Below, one piece after another: positions 1-7,589 of a stretch of 56,347 nt of DNA. The DNA lies in NCBI GenBank assembly GCA_964483105.1, contig CAYZZU010000016.1:1-56347 (forward strand), read 5' to 3'. Position 1 is the first letter of the stretch. Each line of letters begins with the position of its first letter. Origin of the DNA: CAYZZU01 sp964483105. GTDB taxonomy: Bacteria > CG2-30-53-67. Under the pieces are notes generated by a model. It was not told where the DNA came from. It saw only the letters and a program-made list of their open reading frames with translations, and ran no database searches. The translations under genes and the position numbers were made by a program.

Positions 1-430
1 CGTGAACGGTAAAGTTGGAACTTCCCAGGATGGCTTCCTGAACGCCGCTGTTCTCGATGTGGTACATCTTTCCATGGAGAAAGCCGGGCTTTTTGATGGA
101 GCGGATCTCCGCTTTTTCCGCGAACCAGGCGGCGCATTCCCGGGCCACCCGTTTCTGTTTCAGCCGGTTTTCCAACTCCAGGACATCATTTTCAATCCGG
201 AAGGCCTTCTTCTCCGTCTTTGCAGGATCGATTGTACGGATGAACTGCGGCTCTCCGAAAAGAAATCGGAGGTGATTAATGCCGTCGAGGCGATCTTTCA
301 GGGCATCGTAGGCGTAGATGGTGAAATAGGCGGAAACGAAAGAGAGGTCGGCACCCGTTCGGATCTTCGTCCGTAGAAAATCACCGATGTTGCCCCGCCT
401 GTGGTTGTCCCGGATCCCGCTTTCGATCAT
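1..430 (-). CDS. PLD-nuclease-domain helicase, N-terminal part (cut by window edge)
   Basis: The minus strand reads open from an ATG at 430 to the window edge, 143 codons, with an in-frame TGA directly upstream and a purine-rich AGAAGGGGG before the start. Near residues 115-140 there is a phospholipase-D style signature, LHGKMY followed by GSSNFT, which is the H-x-K ... G-S-x-N core of one PLD half-site. From family knowledge, an N-terminal PLD domain of this type is typical of large SNF2/DEAD-like helicases in defence and accessory islands; the helicase part would lie outside this window, so that is inference. It reads in the same direction as the two small genes upstream but has its own promoter-like sequence. 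Confidence 0.7.
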   Translation of the reverse strand, partial: MIESGIRDNHRRGNIGDFLRTKIRTGADLSFVSAYFTIYAYDALKDRLDGINHLRFLFGEPQFIRTIDPAKTEKKAFRIENDVLELENRLKQKRVARECAAWFAEKAEIRSIKKPGFLHGKMYHIENSGVQEAILGSSNFTVH

Positions 431-462
431 CCCGATGCGCCCCCTTCTCTTCGATTCAGATC

Positions 463-491
463 AGAATAGAAAATTTCCCCTTAAGAATCAA
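463..491 (-). promoter_or_regulatory. Predicted sigma-70 promoter of the PLD-helicase gene
   Basis: On the minus strand TTGATT (486-491) and TATTCT (463-468) are separated by 17 bp, about 30 bp upstream of the ATG at 430. An AAATTTC/GAAATTT inverted repeat (471-477 and 492-498) brackets the -35 box and could be an operator. It lies in the 103-bp gap 431-533, which holds no gene. Read by eye only. Confidence 0.4.
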
Positions 492-533
492 GAAATTTCA
501 AAGATATTAACTTTATCTTATCCAGAAGGACGT

Positions 534-785
534 TCATCCGTTTTTATACACAGTCAGGATTTCCCTGTCCTTGGTGATGATCGTGCCGCCGTCCGCCTTA
601 TCCATGAGTTGGACAATGCCTTTAAAGGATTTTAGGAGCCTCGCTTTTTCTCGTTTGCCGAAAACATATTTTTCGGCTCCCCCCGGGGCATGGGTTTTTC
701 TGCCGCATGCAAGGATAATGTCGATCAAGAGAGGCGGAAAGCCACGTTGTTTTGCCCTGATCTCTGCGTGTCTCGACAAAGTCAT
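534..785 (-). CDS. Small conserved-looking basic protein, 83 aa, function unknown
   Basis: The start is the ATG at 785, chosen because AAAGGAGG lies 7 bp upstream; an ATG at 827 lacks such a site. The protein begins MTLSRHAEIRAKQRG and ends in a DGGTIITKDREILTVY strand. The H-A-x-x-R-x-x-Q-R-G opening followed by alternating strands recalls small DUF4258-like proteins often found beside HTH proteins, but I cannot assign it to a named family. It lies 44 bp downstream of the HTH-containing gene at 830-1543 in the same direction, so the two are probably cotranscribed, perhaps as a toxin-antitoxin-like pair (inference). Confidence 0.6.
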   Translation of the reverse strand: MTLSRHAEIRAKQRGFPPLLIDIILACGRKTHAPGGAEKYVFGKREKARLLKSFKGIVQLMDKADGGTIITKDREILTVYKNG

Positions 786-829
786 CTCATGCCCTCCTTT
801 GGAGAATACCGATGAACATAGTCCCATTC

Positions 830-1543
830 TCAGTCATTTTCTTTCTCCTGATCCACCTCTTGCTCAGAGCGTGATTCCCGCATCGCAATAAAATCCGGGT
901 GGGTTCGGAACAACTCCCAGAAGTCATCCATCTGGCTCCATGAAATTTTTTCTTCCGGGATGCCGTCAACGGCTTGGTTGTAGATCTGTTCGGCTTCGCT
1001 GATGATTGCCTCGGCCTTTTTTAAGAGTTCGAATCTTCTTTCACGTTCATCGTCTTCAAAAAATTCCTCGAAAATATTTTCTACATAATTTTTCTCACCT
1101 CCGTAGGGCTCATTATGGAATTCCCAAAGATCAGGCAACTGTGTCTCTTCGATTTTGATCTCAGAGAGATCTATTTTTTTCTTAACAAGATACTTGATAA
1201 ATTCGACCCTTCGGATGGAAGAGAGGGGGTAGAGGGCCTCCTCTTTCCCGGACCTGGTGCCCGTTTTCAGAAACCCCCGTTGTATATATTGTCGGAAAGA
1301 CGGCATCGAAAAGCGGATGCCTTTCTTCTGGAAAAGCTCTACGATCTTTTGTGCTGTGACCCCTCGGGGAAACTCTTTTTCCAGATCTTTCAATTCATTA
1401 TCGGAAAATACCTTGGCTTCCTCCGGGAGATTATGGGGAGTAAGGTTCAAAAACTGCCAATATTCCTGCAATGTCTCAAAATCGTTTTTTTTGAATGCCT
1501 GAAGAAACTTGGAAATGTGCTTTCTGTTTTTTGCTGACCACAT
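830..1543 (-). CDS. HTH-containing (MerR-like) protein, likely autoregulator, 237 aa
   Basis: The ATG at 1543 has GAAGGAG 7 bp upstream. Residues about 60-125 contain a helix-turn-helix-like stretch (GVTAQKIVELFQKKGIRF ... SFRQYIQRGFL) followed by RRVEFIKYLVKKKIDL, an arrangement resembling MerR-type winged helices. The C-terminal half is very acidic and predicted helical (FEEFFEDDERERRFELLKKAEAI). No enzymatic motif is visible. It is the first gene of a minus-strand operon with the 83-aa protein, and its promoter spacer is a perfect palindrome, which suggests autoregulation. The MerR assignment is tentative; an antitoxin-type role for the downstream protein is possible. Confidence 0.6.
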   Translation of the reverse strand: MWSAKNRKHISKFLQAFKKNDFETLQEYWQFLNLTPHNLPEEAKVFSDNELKDLEKEFPRGVTAQKIVELFQKKGIRFSMPSFRQYIQRGFLKTGTRSGKEEALYPLSSIRRVEFIKYLVKKKIDLSEIKIEETQLPDLWEFHNEPYGGEKNYVENIFEEFFEDDERERRFELLKKAEAIISEAEQIYNQAVDGIPEEKISWSQMDDFWELFRTHPDFIAMRESRSEQEVDQEKEND

Positions 1544-1583
1544 CGATGTTCTCCTTCACCGATCATTTATCATCCTATATATC

Positions 1584-1612
1584 TTTATAATATCATCGAT
1601 GATATTTATCAA
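1584..1612 (-). promoter_or_regulatory. Promoter with palindromic operator in the -35/-10 spacer
   Basis: On the minus strand TTGATA (1607-1612) and TATAAA (1584-1589) are separated by exactly 17 bp. The 18-bp perfect palindrome AATATCATCGATGATATT at 1589-1606 fills the spacer, so a bound dimer would block RNA polymerase. Transcription would begin near 1577, about 34 bp before the ATG of the HTH gene. A second inverted repeat, ATATTT-GT-AAATAT, lies just upstream at 1625-1638. The rest of 1613-1760 is AT-rich sequence without a gene. Confidence 0.6.
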
Positions 1613-1760
1613 GTACTTTTTTTGATATTTGTAAATATTTTTTCAAACTGTTTGATTTTTAGGCTTTTTTTCTTCTAACAAGTTTCCTTGAATCACAGAA
1701 TGAAAAGAAAATGACCTGGACAATCAAAAAAAAATTTGGAGATTACATGACCCAAAAAAC

Positions 1761-1803
1761 TTGACTTAGAAAAGCACAGTGGTATACTGTTATCATATGA
1801 TAA
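1761..1803 (+). promoter_or_regulatory. Toxin-antitoxin promoter and palindromic operator
   Basis: TTGACT (1761-1766) and TATACT (1783-1788) are 16 bp apart. Immediately downstream, over the predicted transcription start, is the 14-bp perfect palindrome TTATCATATGATAA (1790-1803). This is the layout expected for autorepression by an MqsA-type antitoxin. Its TATCAT half-site also occurs in the palindrome of the divergent operon at 1589-1606, with 2 bp different spacing. Confidence 0.6.
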
Positions 1804-1833
1804 TAGTCACCATGGAGATTTTCGGGGAATACA

Positions 1834-2157
1834 TTGGCCCAAACCGCGCAGATCAGTCTATTTCTACATAGTCTCAAAGTGGCGATTGAAGAGGGGACGT
1901 TTGTAACAATCGATCGAGAGAAGAACAATGAGTTTTTGGCCAAGCATGGCATGACCCCGAGGGAAAGAGAGGAAATCATCTATGGCCTTCAAGTGGACGA
2001 CTATGTCAGTGGACCGGAAGAAGATTATGATTACCCCGGCGAAAAGGATATCTGGAAGTTCAAGAAAGAATATATGGGTTTAGAAATATACATTAAAATC
2101 AAACTGATTCAGAGCGGAGATGGTTTCTTCGCAAAAGGTTTGTCATTCCATGACTAA
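1834..2157 (+). CDS. MqsR-like type II toxin, 107 aa
   Basis: A probable ribosome-dependent or free mRNA interferase toxin. The protein has the pattern of MqsR-family toxins of about 100 residues: a central helix HGMTPREREEIIYGL, then DYVSGPEEDYDYPG, WKFKKEYMGLEIYIKIKL, and the terminal AKGLSFH strand that closes the RelE-like fold. The only in-frame start giving the expected N-terminus is TTG at 1834, with a weak GGGGA six bases upstream; a GTG about 16 codons in is an alternative. The stop overlaps the antitoxin start by 8 bp. The toxin comes before the antitoxin, the order known for mqsRA. The family call is from recognised motifs, not a search. Confidence 0.7.
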   Translation: MAQTAQISLFLHSLKVAIEEGTFVTIDREKNNEFLAKHGMTPREREEIIYGLQVDDYVSGPEEDYDYPGEKDIWKFKKEYMGLEIYIKIKLIQSGDGFFAKGLSFHD

Positions 2158-3178
2158 GATTACAAAGAGTAAAGAATTTTGTCCGTACTGTGAAAAATTG
2201 TCTTTTGTGACAGTTGTTGCAAAGCCGGAGACGCTCAACGTCAGGGGTGAACCTGTTGAATACGAGGCCCAAGTCTTTCGGTGCGATAGCTGCCATAACG
2301 AGTTTGCCCCAACCGACTTGGAAGAAAGAAACTTTCAATCTGCATTCCATTTATATCGACAGAAATATAAACTGTTGAGCCCTGAAGATATCAAGAAGAT
2401 ACGGACGAGATATGGACTGAGTCAGCGGGCATTCAGCCGTTTCTTGGGATGGGGAGAGATAACGGTCCATCGATACGAAGCAGGGGCTATCCAGAGTTTT
2501 AGTCATAACGATACCTTAGTCCTTGTCCAGGACGAGCATAATGCGCTGAAACTCTTGGAGGTGAATCGAGTTCATCTTTCACCATCCATAGCGGACAAAC
2601 TTGAAAAAAGAATCAAAGAGTTGATCGACAGGAAAGATGAAGACCGGGGAAGGGCGCTCTTGATTCCCTGGGAAATCGAGACAGACAATAGGCCTTCAAT
2701 TTATACAGGATTTAAGGTTTTTGATCTTGAGAAACTTGAAAATTTGATTCTTTATATCTTAGAAAAATGCGGCGCTGTCGGCAAGACACGGCTCAACAAA
2801 CTCCTGTGGTATAGTGATTCTAAACATTACAAAGAGCATGGTATCTCAATTACAGGAAGCAGATACATCCATCTTCAATACGGTCCGGTGCCCCATGATT
2901 ACGACTTCATTCTCTGGAAACTCCAAAAGGACAATAAGATTGAAAGCAAAGAGGTCGTCTATCACAATTATACCGGCGAAAGTTTTATATCCTTATCGTC
3001 TTCTGAGGCTTCTTTATTCAATTCCGATGAGATGAAGACCATAAAATATGTACTTGATATACTTGGACACCTGAATGCTTCGCAAATTTCTGAAAAGTCT
3101 CATGAGGAGAAGGGCTATCGGAAAACCTCTCAAAAAGATGCCATACCCTACGAATATGCCCTTGAGTTATCGATATAA
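2150..3178 (+). CDS. MqsA/Panacea antitoxin: zinc finger + HTH + SocA-like (DUF4065) domain, 342 aa
   Basis: The start is the ATG at 2150, overlapping the toxin stop, with AAAGG upstream. Three modules can be read. First is a zinc-finger pair, CPYC at residues 11-14 and CDSC near residue 45. Second is an Xre-type HTH at about 75-115 (IRTRYGLSQRAFSRFLGWG), as in MqsA. Third is a C-terminal domain at about 185-340 with TRLNKLLWYSDSKHYKEHG, SITGSRYIHLQYGPVPHDYD, the hallmark of Panacea/DUF4065 (SocA) antitoxins. Panacea domains are known to neutralise many unrelated toxins directly, while the HTH would repress the operon through the palindrome at 1790-1803. Convergent with glmS, 5 bp from its stop. 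Confidence 0.85.
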   Translation: MTKITKSKEFCPYCEKLSFVTVVAKPETLNVRGEPVEYEAQVFRCDSCHNEFAPTDLEERNFQSAFHLYRQKYKLLSPEDIKKIRTRYGLSQRAFSRFLGWGEITVHRYEAGAIQSFSHNDTLVLVQDEHNALKLLEVNRVHLSPSIADKLEKRIKELIDRKDEDRGRALLIPWEIETDNRPSIYTGFKVFDLEKLENLILYILEKCGAVGKTRLNKLLWYSDSKHYKEHGISITGSRYIHLQYGPVPHDYDFILWKLQKDNKIESKEVVYHNYTGESFISLSSSEASLFNSDEMKTIKYVLDILGHLNASQISEKSHEEKGYRKTSQKDAIPYEYALELSI

Positions 3179-3183
3179 TTGTT

Positions 3184-5013
3184 TTACTCCACCGTCACGC
3201 TCTTAGCCAAATTCCTCGGTTGATCCACGTCGGTTCCGCGCAGAACGGCGATGTGGTAGGCGAGGAGCTGGAGCGGGATGACCATGAGGACCGGCATGAG
3301 GTAGTGGTTGGTCCGGGGGACTTGGAGGGTATGGTCGGCCTTTCTCCGGATTTCCGGTTCGTCGTCGTTGACCAGGGCGATGACGATACCGTTTCTCGCT
3401 TTGACCTCCTCGATGTTGCCTCGTGCCTTTTCAAAGATGTTGTCGTGGGGAAGAAGCGCCACGACCGGCATGGCTTCGTCGATGAGGGCGATGGGACCGT
3501 GCTTCATCTCTCCCGCCGGATAGCCTTCGGCATGGATGTAGGAGATTTCCTTGAGTTTCAGCGCCCCCTCCAGGGCGATGGGGTACTGCAGGCCGCGGCC
3601 CAGGTAGAGGAAGTCGGAACAGTGGGCGTACCGTCGGGCGAGATCCTTGACTTCTTCTTCCCCTTCCAGGAGCTGTTCGATCTGTTGGGGCAGGCGGGTC
3701 AGATCCTCCATGAGGGTGACCGCGTCTTCCCGGGCAAGGACGCCGCGGAGGCGGGCGAGGTAGAGCGCGAAGAGATGCAGGGCGATGAGCTGCGTGGTAA
3801 AGGCCTTGGTCGAGGCGACGCCGATCTCGGGGCCGGCGTGGGTGTATATGACGCCGTCGGCGGCGCGGGTGATGGAACTGCCTAAGACGTTGCAGATTCC
3901 GAGTGTCCTGGCCCCCTTGCTCCTCCCCTCCCGGAGGGCGGCCAGGGTGTCCGCCGTCTCGCCGGACTGGGAGATACAGACTACCAGGGTATGGGAATCG
4001 ACCAGCGGGTCACGGTAGCGGAATTCCGATGCGATGTCTACTTCCACCGGGATCCGGGCCGCCTGTTCGATCATAAACTTCCCGACCAGGGCGGCATGGT
4101 AGGAGGTCCCGCAGGCGATCAGCAGGATTTTATGGATCCCCTCGAGTTCGTTGGGGGTGATTTCAAACTGTTCGAAGAAGACGTCCCCTGTTTCCCGGGA
4201 GATCCTCCCCCGGAAGGTGTCGAGCACGGCCCGTGGTTGCTCGAAGATCTCTTTCTGCATGAAATGTTTGTAGCCTCCCTTTTCGGCCATGATCGCGCTC
4301 CAGGCGATATTGTGGATTTCCTTATGAACGACCTTTCCCTGAAGCGTGGTTACGGTGACTCCCTCCCGGCCGAGGATTGCCATCTCTCCATCGTCCAGGA
4401 AGATGACCTTCCGGGTGTGGTTGAGAATGGCCGGGATATCCGAGGCGAGAAAATTCTCTCCGTTGCCCAGGCCGATGACCAGGGGACTGGACATCTTCGC
4501 TGCGATGATCCGGTCCGGTTCCTGCAGGTTCATGACCCCCAGGGCGAAGGCTCCTTCCACTTCCCGGAGGGCGGCGCGGACCGCCTGGACCAGGTCCTGA
4601 CCTTTTTTCCTGTGTTTTTCGATCAGGTGGGCGATGACCTCGGTGTCCGTTTCCGACGAGAAGGTGAAGCCTTCTTCGGTCAGGGCCTTTTTGAGGGAAA
4701 GGTAGTTTTCTATGATTCCGTTATGAACGATCACGGTATCCCCGGAGCGATGCGGGTGTGCGTTCTCCTCCGATGGGCGTCCGTGGGTGGCCCACCGCGT
4801 ATGTCCGAGACCGATACCACAGGGTGAGGTTTCACCCTGAAGCAGGGCGTCCAGATTCCGGATCTTTCCCCGGCATCGCCTGATCTCGATTTTCCCATCC
4901 TTGATGTAGGCGATCCCCGCCGAGTCATACCCCCGGTATTCCAGTCTCTTCAGGCCGTCTACAATGACGGGAATGATCTCCTGCTCTCCGATGTATCCGA
5001 CGATACCGCACAT
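3184..5013 (-). CDS. glmS: Glutamine-fructose-6-phosphate aminotransferase (isomerising)
   Basis: GlmS makes glucosamine-6-phosphate from fructose-6-phosphate and glutamine, the committed step to UDP-GlcNAc for peptidoglycan and lipopolysaccharide. The 609-aa length is normal. The N-terminal Ntn-hydrolase glutaminase domain starts MCGIVGYIG with catalytic Cys2, and has GLGHTRWATHG and HNGIIENY. Two SIS domains follow (ISQSGETADTLAAL, STKAFTTQ), and the C-terminus is PRNLAKSVTVE. The ATG has GGAGTG six bases upstream. It is downstream of glmU in the same direction but separated by a 348-bp gap containing a MITE-like insertion. No glmS ribozyme core is apparent upstream. Confidence 0.97.
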   Translation of the reverse strand: MCGIVGYIGEQEIIPVIVDGLKRLEYRGYDSAGIAYIKDGKIEIRRCRGKIRNLDALLQGETSPCGIGLGHTRWATHGRPSEENAHPHRSGDTVIVHNGIIENYLSLKKALTEEGFTFSSETDTEVIAHLIEKHRKKGQDLVQAVRAALREVEGAFALGVMNLQEPDRIIAAKMSSPLVIGLGNGENFLASDIPAILNHTRKVIFLDDGEMAILGREGVTVTTLQGKVVHKEIHNIAWSAIMAEKGGYKHFMQKEIFEQPRAVLDTFRGRISRETGDVFFEQFEITPNELEGIHKILLIACGTSYHAALVGKFMIEQAARIPVEVDIASEFRYRDPLVDSHTLVVCISQSGETADTLAALREGRSKGARTLGICNVLGSSITRAADGVIYTHAGPEIGVASTKAFTTQLIALHLFALYLARLRGVLAREDAVTLMEDLTRLPQQIEQLLEGEEEVKDLARRYAHCSDFLYLGRGLQYPIALEGALKLKEISYIHAEGYPAGEMKHGPIALIDEAMPVVALLPHDNIFEKARGNIEEVKARNGIVIALVNDDEPEIRRKADHTLQVPRTNHYLMPVLMVIPLQLLAYHIAVLRGTDVDQPRNLAKSVTVE

Positions 5014-5079
5014 GTTATGTTCACTCCTTGGTTATGACCGATGTTGTGAATGTTTCGAAAACTTCCCCCCTCACCCTGA

Positions 5080-5263
5080 CCCTCTCCCCAAGAGGCTGTG
5101 CCACAATTAACAGCCACAAAGAAAAGTGGGGGAAGATCGTTGGAATGAAGCCATATCTTACTAACCGTTCCCTATGACATTACTCTATTGACCGCAATGT
5201 GGAGAAAAATTTTCATTTTCTCTCCGGGTTGGCTATTGTGACACAGCCTCCAAGGGGCGAGGG
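5080..5263. repeat. REP-like hairpin split by an insertion
   Basis: CCCTCTCCCC (5080-5089) and GGGGCGAGGG (5254-5263) are complementary except for one G-T pair. They would be joined by only the bases AA if the inserted element and one copy of CCAAG were removed. The left arm is preceded by a typical C-rich CCCTCACCCTGA interspersed-repeat sequence at 5069-5080. A further short hairpin (CTCTCC ... GGAGAG) lies near 5281-5298. No gene is visible in 5014-5361. Confidence 0.6.
5093..5249. mobile_element. MITE-like element, 157 bp, with terminal inverted repeats and 5-bp target duplication
   Basis: The ends AGGCTGTGCCACAAT (5093-5107) and ATTGTGACACAGCCT (5235-5249) are 15-bp inverted repeats with one mismatch. 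The same five bases, CCAAG, flank both sides (5088-5092 and 5250-5254), as expected for a target-site duplication. There is no reading frame of useful length inside, so it must depend on a transposase elsewhere; the parent insertion-sequence family is not identifiable from the ends alone. It sits between glmU and glmS and may alter their cotranscription. Confidence 0.7.
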
Positions 5264-5361
5264 AAACGAAAAGAGGAGGCTCTCCCCGAGAGGAGAGGGA
5301 AGCGTGAAAGAGGGAGTATTCCGGCCGAAGGGTTTGCGCCTTCATGATCTTCATGGTGAAA

Positions 5362-6774
5362 TCAACCTTTCTTCTTTTTCTTCTCCAGCCTCTCCCGTAT
5401 CTTCTTCGCGCCCCCGGGGACAATCTTCTGCTCGGCACGGCTCAGGGCCAGGGCGTCTTCGGGGACGTCCCGGGTGATGGTGGAGCCTGCGCCGATGAGG
5501 GATCGGTCCCCGATTTTTACAGGAGCGATGAACTGGGTATCGCTTCCCACGAAGACACGGTCCCCGATCAAGGTCTGGTGTTTCCGGACGCCGTCGTAGT
5601 TGCAGGTGATGGTGCCGGCGCCGATATTAACTCCCGAGCCCATCTCCGTGTCACCGATGTAGGAGAGGTGGTTGATCTTGCTCCCTTTCCCCACGACGGA
5701 CTTCTTGATCTCCACGAAGTTGCCGATATGGGCGGAATCCCGGATTACGGCTCCGGGTCTGAGGTGGGAAAAGGGACCGAGGATGACGCCGTCCTGCACC
5801 TTCGCCCCGGTCAGGACGCAAAAACCGCGGATGGTGACCCCGCGGCCGACTTCGGAATCCTCGATCCTCGTGTTGGGCCCTACCTCGCAGGCTGGCCCAA
5901 TGCGGGTCTTCCCCTCCAGGTAACAATCCGGATAAAGGGTGGTGTCGGGGCCGATTTCAACCTGAAGCCCGATATAGGTCCGGGACGGGTCGATCAATGT
6001 GACACCCGCCCGCATGTGCCTCCGGTTGATCCGTTCCCGCAGGCAGGCCTCGGCCCGGGCAAGCTCTTCTCTGGAGTTGATTCCCATGACCTCCAGCGGA
6101 TCGGGACAGACCAGTCCCGAGATCTTTTTCTGTTCGTACTGCGCGATTTCGATCAGGTCGGTCAGGTAGTATTCATTCTGAGCGTTCCGGTTGGTCAGGT
6201 CGGTGATGGATGTGCGGAGAAAATCGGCGTTGAAACAGTAGATCCCGGTATTGATTTCCCGGATTTTCCGTTCTTCCCCGGAGGCGTCTTTGTGTTCCAC
6301 GATCCGGAGGATATTCCCGGAGGGGGAGCGAATGACCCGCCCGTATCCATCGGCAGACTCCGGTTTTGAGGTCAAGAGGGTGACGGCCGCTCCGGTCTCC
6401 CGGTGATGGCGCAAGAGCGCCTGGATGGTGTTCAGCCGGATCAGGGGGACATCGCCACAGAGAATGACGACCGGTCCCTCGATCTCCCGAAGTCGGGGAA
6501 TGGCCTGAAGGACAGCGTGGCCCGTCCCGAGCTGCTCCTCCTGGAGGACAAAGTCCACCGGCTCTTCGGAAAGGGTCTCCCGGACCGCCTCGGCCTGATG
6601 TCCCACGATCAGGAGCGTCTTTTCCGCCGAAAGATCCCGGGCCAGTCCCACTGTAAAACGGATCATCGGCACTCCCAGGAGAGGATGAAGGACCTTGACC
6701 CGTTCTGATTTCATCCGCGTTCCCCGACCCGCGGCCAGGATGATCACGGAACAGGATGGGGTGTTCTCATTCAC
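5362..6774 (-). CDS. glmU: Bifunctional GlcN-1-P acetyltransferase / GlcNAc-1-P uridylyltransferase
   Basis: This enzyme completes UDP-GlcNAc synthesis from glucosamine-1-phosphate. The 470-aa length is normal. The N-terminal nucleotidyltransferase carries SVIILAAGRGTRMKSERVKVLHPL, and residues about 230-455 form a left-handed beta-helix of hexapeptide repeats with the conserved GTITCNYDG near residue 380. The chosen start is GTG at 6774, giving MNENTPSCSVIILAAG and an 8-bp overlap with the upstream DUF502 gene, which indicates translational coupling. The C-terminus ends in a lysine run. It precedes glmS, giving a UDP-GlcNAc supply operon interrupted by a MITE. Confidence 0.96.
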   Translation of the reverse strand: MNENTPSCSVIILAAGRGTRMKSERVKVLHPLLGVPMIRFTVGLARDLSAEKTLLIVGHQAEAVRETLSEEPVDFVLQEEQLGTGHAVLQAIPRLREIEGPVVILCGDVPLIRLNTIQALLRHHRETGAAVTLLTSKPESADGYGRVIRSPSGNILRIVEHKDASGEERKIREINTGIYCFNADFLRTSITDLTNRNAQNEYYLTDLIEIAQYEQKKISGLVCPDPLEVMGINSREELARAEACLRERINRRHMRAGVTLIDPSRTYIGLQVEIGPDTTLYPDCYLEGKTRIGPACEVGPNTRIEDSEVGRGVTIRGFCVLTGAKVQDGVILGPFSHLRPGAVIRDSAHIGNFVEIKKSVVGKGSKINHLSYIGDTEMGSGVNIGAGTITCNYDGVRKHQTLIGDRVFVGSDTQFIAPVKIGDRSLIGAGSTITRDVPEDALALSRAEQKIVPGGAKKIRERLEKKKKKG

Positions 6775-7417
6775 CGTTCGTTCCTTTTTCCCCTGGTAAT
6801 GTTGCCTGAGCCACCGATCGTTCCGGGGGAGTGACCATCCCCGCGGAGATGATCATCTTCAGCCCTTCTTCCACGGTCATGTTCAGCATTTTCACGTCCT
6901 TTTCCGGAAAGAGGATGAAAAAACCGGAGGTCGGATTCGGTGTGGTGGGAATGAAGACGTTGACCATGGTTTTGTTGGTGATGTGCTGGACCTCTCCACT
7001 GGTCTCGCCGGTGATGAACCCGAGGGAGTATGCCCCTCGCCGGGGGTACTCCACCAGGACCACGCCCCGGAAGTTTCCCTTGCCCTGCATGAAGATCGTA
7101 TTGACCATCTGTTTAATCGAGTTGTAAATGTTACGGACCAGCGGGATCTTTCCCAGGATTTTTTCACCGAGCCGGCCGAGTTTTCTCCCGATCAGATTCC
7201 GGGCGAAGATTCCGGTCAACAGGATCAGGGCGGCGAGCAGGATGATTCCCATACCGGGGATATAGATCTCGAAATAACGCTGAATCGGGTCACCGATCAG
7301 CCGTTCCGTCCCGCGGAGCAGTATTTTCAGGATCCAGAATGTCAGCGCGAGCGGGAGAAGGACAAGCAGTCCCGTGATGAAGTACGCCTTGAGGAAGTTG
7401 CGGATTTTCTTGAGCAT
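6767..7417 (-). CDS. DUF502 family inner-membrane protein, 216 aa
   Basis: Two N-terminal membrane segments are visible, about residues 10-32 (AYFITGLLVLLPLALTFWIL) and 52-72 (GMGIILLAALILLTGIFA). The soluble part has the family-typical GKIPLVRNIYNSIKQ, FRGVVLVEYPRRGAYSLGFITG and IPTTPNPTSGFFILFP. DUF502 proteins are widespread in Gram-negative bacteria and plants, with no settled biochemical role. It is the first gene of the DUF502-glmU-glmS transcription unit, overlaps glmU by 8 bp, and is expressed from the promoter at 7453-7481, divergent from tmk. Confidence 0.9.
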   Translation of the reverse strand: MLKKIRNFLKAYFITGLLVLLPLALTFWILKILLRGTERLIGDPIQRYFEIYIPGMGIILLAALILLTGIFARNLIGRKLGRLGEKILGKIPLVRNIYNSIKQMVNTIFMQGKGNFRGVVLVEYPRRGAYSLGFITGETSGEVQHITNKTMVNVFIPTTPNPTSGFFILFPEKDVKMLNMTVEEGLKMIISAGMVTPPERSVAQATLPGEKGTNGE

Positions 7418-7452
7418 GGAGGATCCGGCCTCATGATTTGAAATCGTTTTGT

Positions 7453-7481
7453 ATTATAGGTCCGTCTTTCCGGATTTGCAA
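7453..7481 (-). promoter_or_regulatory. Predicted promoter of DUF502-glmU-glmS
   Basis: On the minus strand TTGCAA (7476-7481) and a perfect TATAAT (7453-7458) are separated by 17 bp. The start would be near 7446, about 30 bp before the ATG at 7417. It is back-to-back with the tmk promoter in the same 172-bp intergenic space. Confidence 0.6.
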
Positions 7482-7526
7482 GGGCTTTTTCTCGGGCGGG
7501 CAGGGCCGGGCCCGGGAGCATTTCCC

Positions 7527-7555
7527 TTGAATTTCTCCGGGGTTTTACGTATACT
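7527..7555 (+). promoter_or_regulatory. Predicted promoter of the tmk-holB-ricT-metG-tatD operon
   Basis: TTGAAT (7527-7532) and TATACT (7550-7555) are 17 bp apart. The transcript would start near 7562, 28 bp before the tmk ATG, with AGGGGG as ribosome binding site. Confidence 0.6.
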
Positions 7556-7589
7556 GGCGGTACCTTGACAGCAAGGATCAAAGGGGGTT

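Noticed and set aside
3220..4827. Plus-strand frames opposite glmS
   Set aside because: Antisense to a complete GlmS with all motifs; no independent evidence.
5014..5092. glmS ribozyme or riboswitch upstream of glmS
   Set aside because: The 79 bases directly upstream show no recognisable ribozyme core and the next segment is the MITE; such ribozymes are mainly in Firmicutes.
5344..6369. Long plus-strand open frame opposite glmU
   Set aside because: It lies wholly within glmU on the other strand, lacks a ribosome site and recognisable motifs, and glmU is unambiguous; a GC-rich shadow frame.
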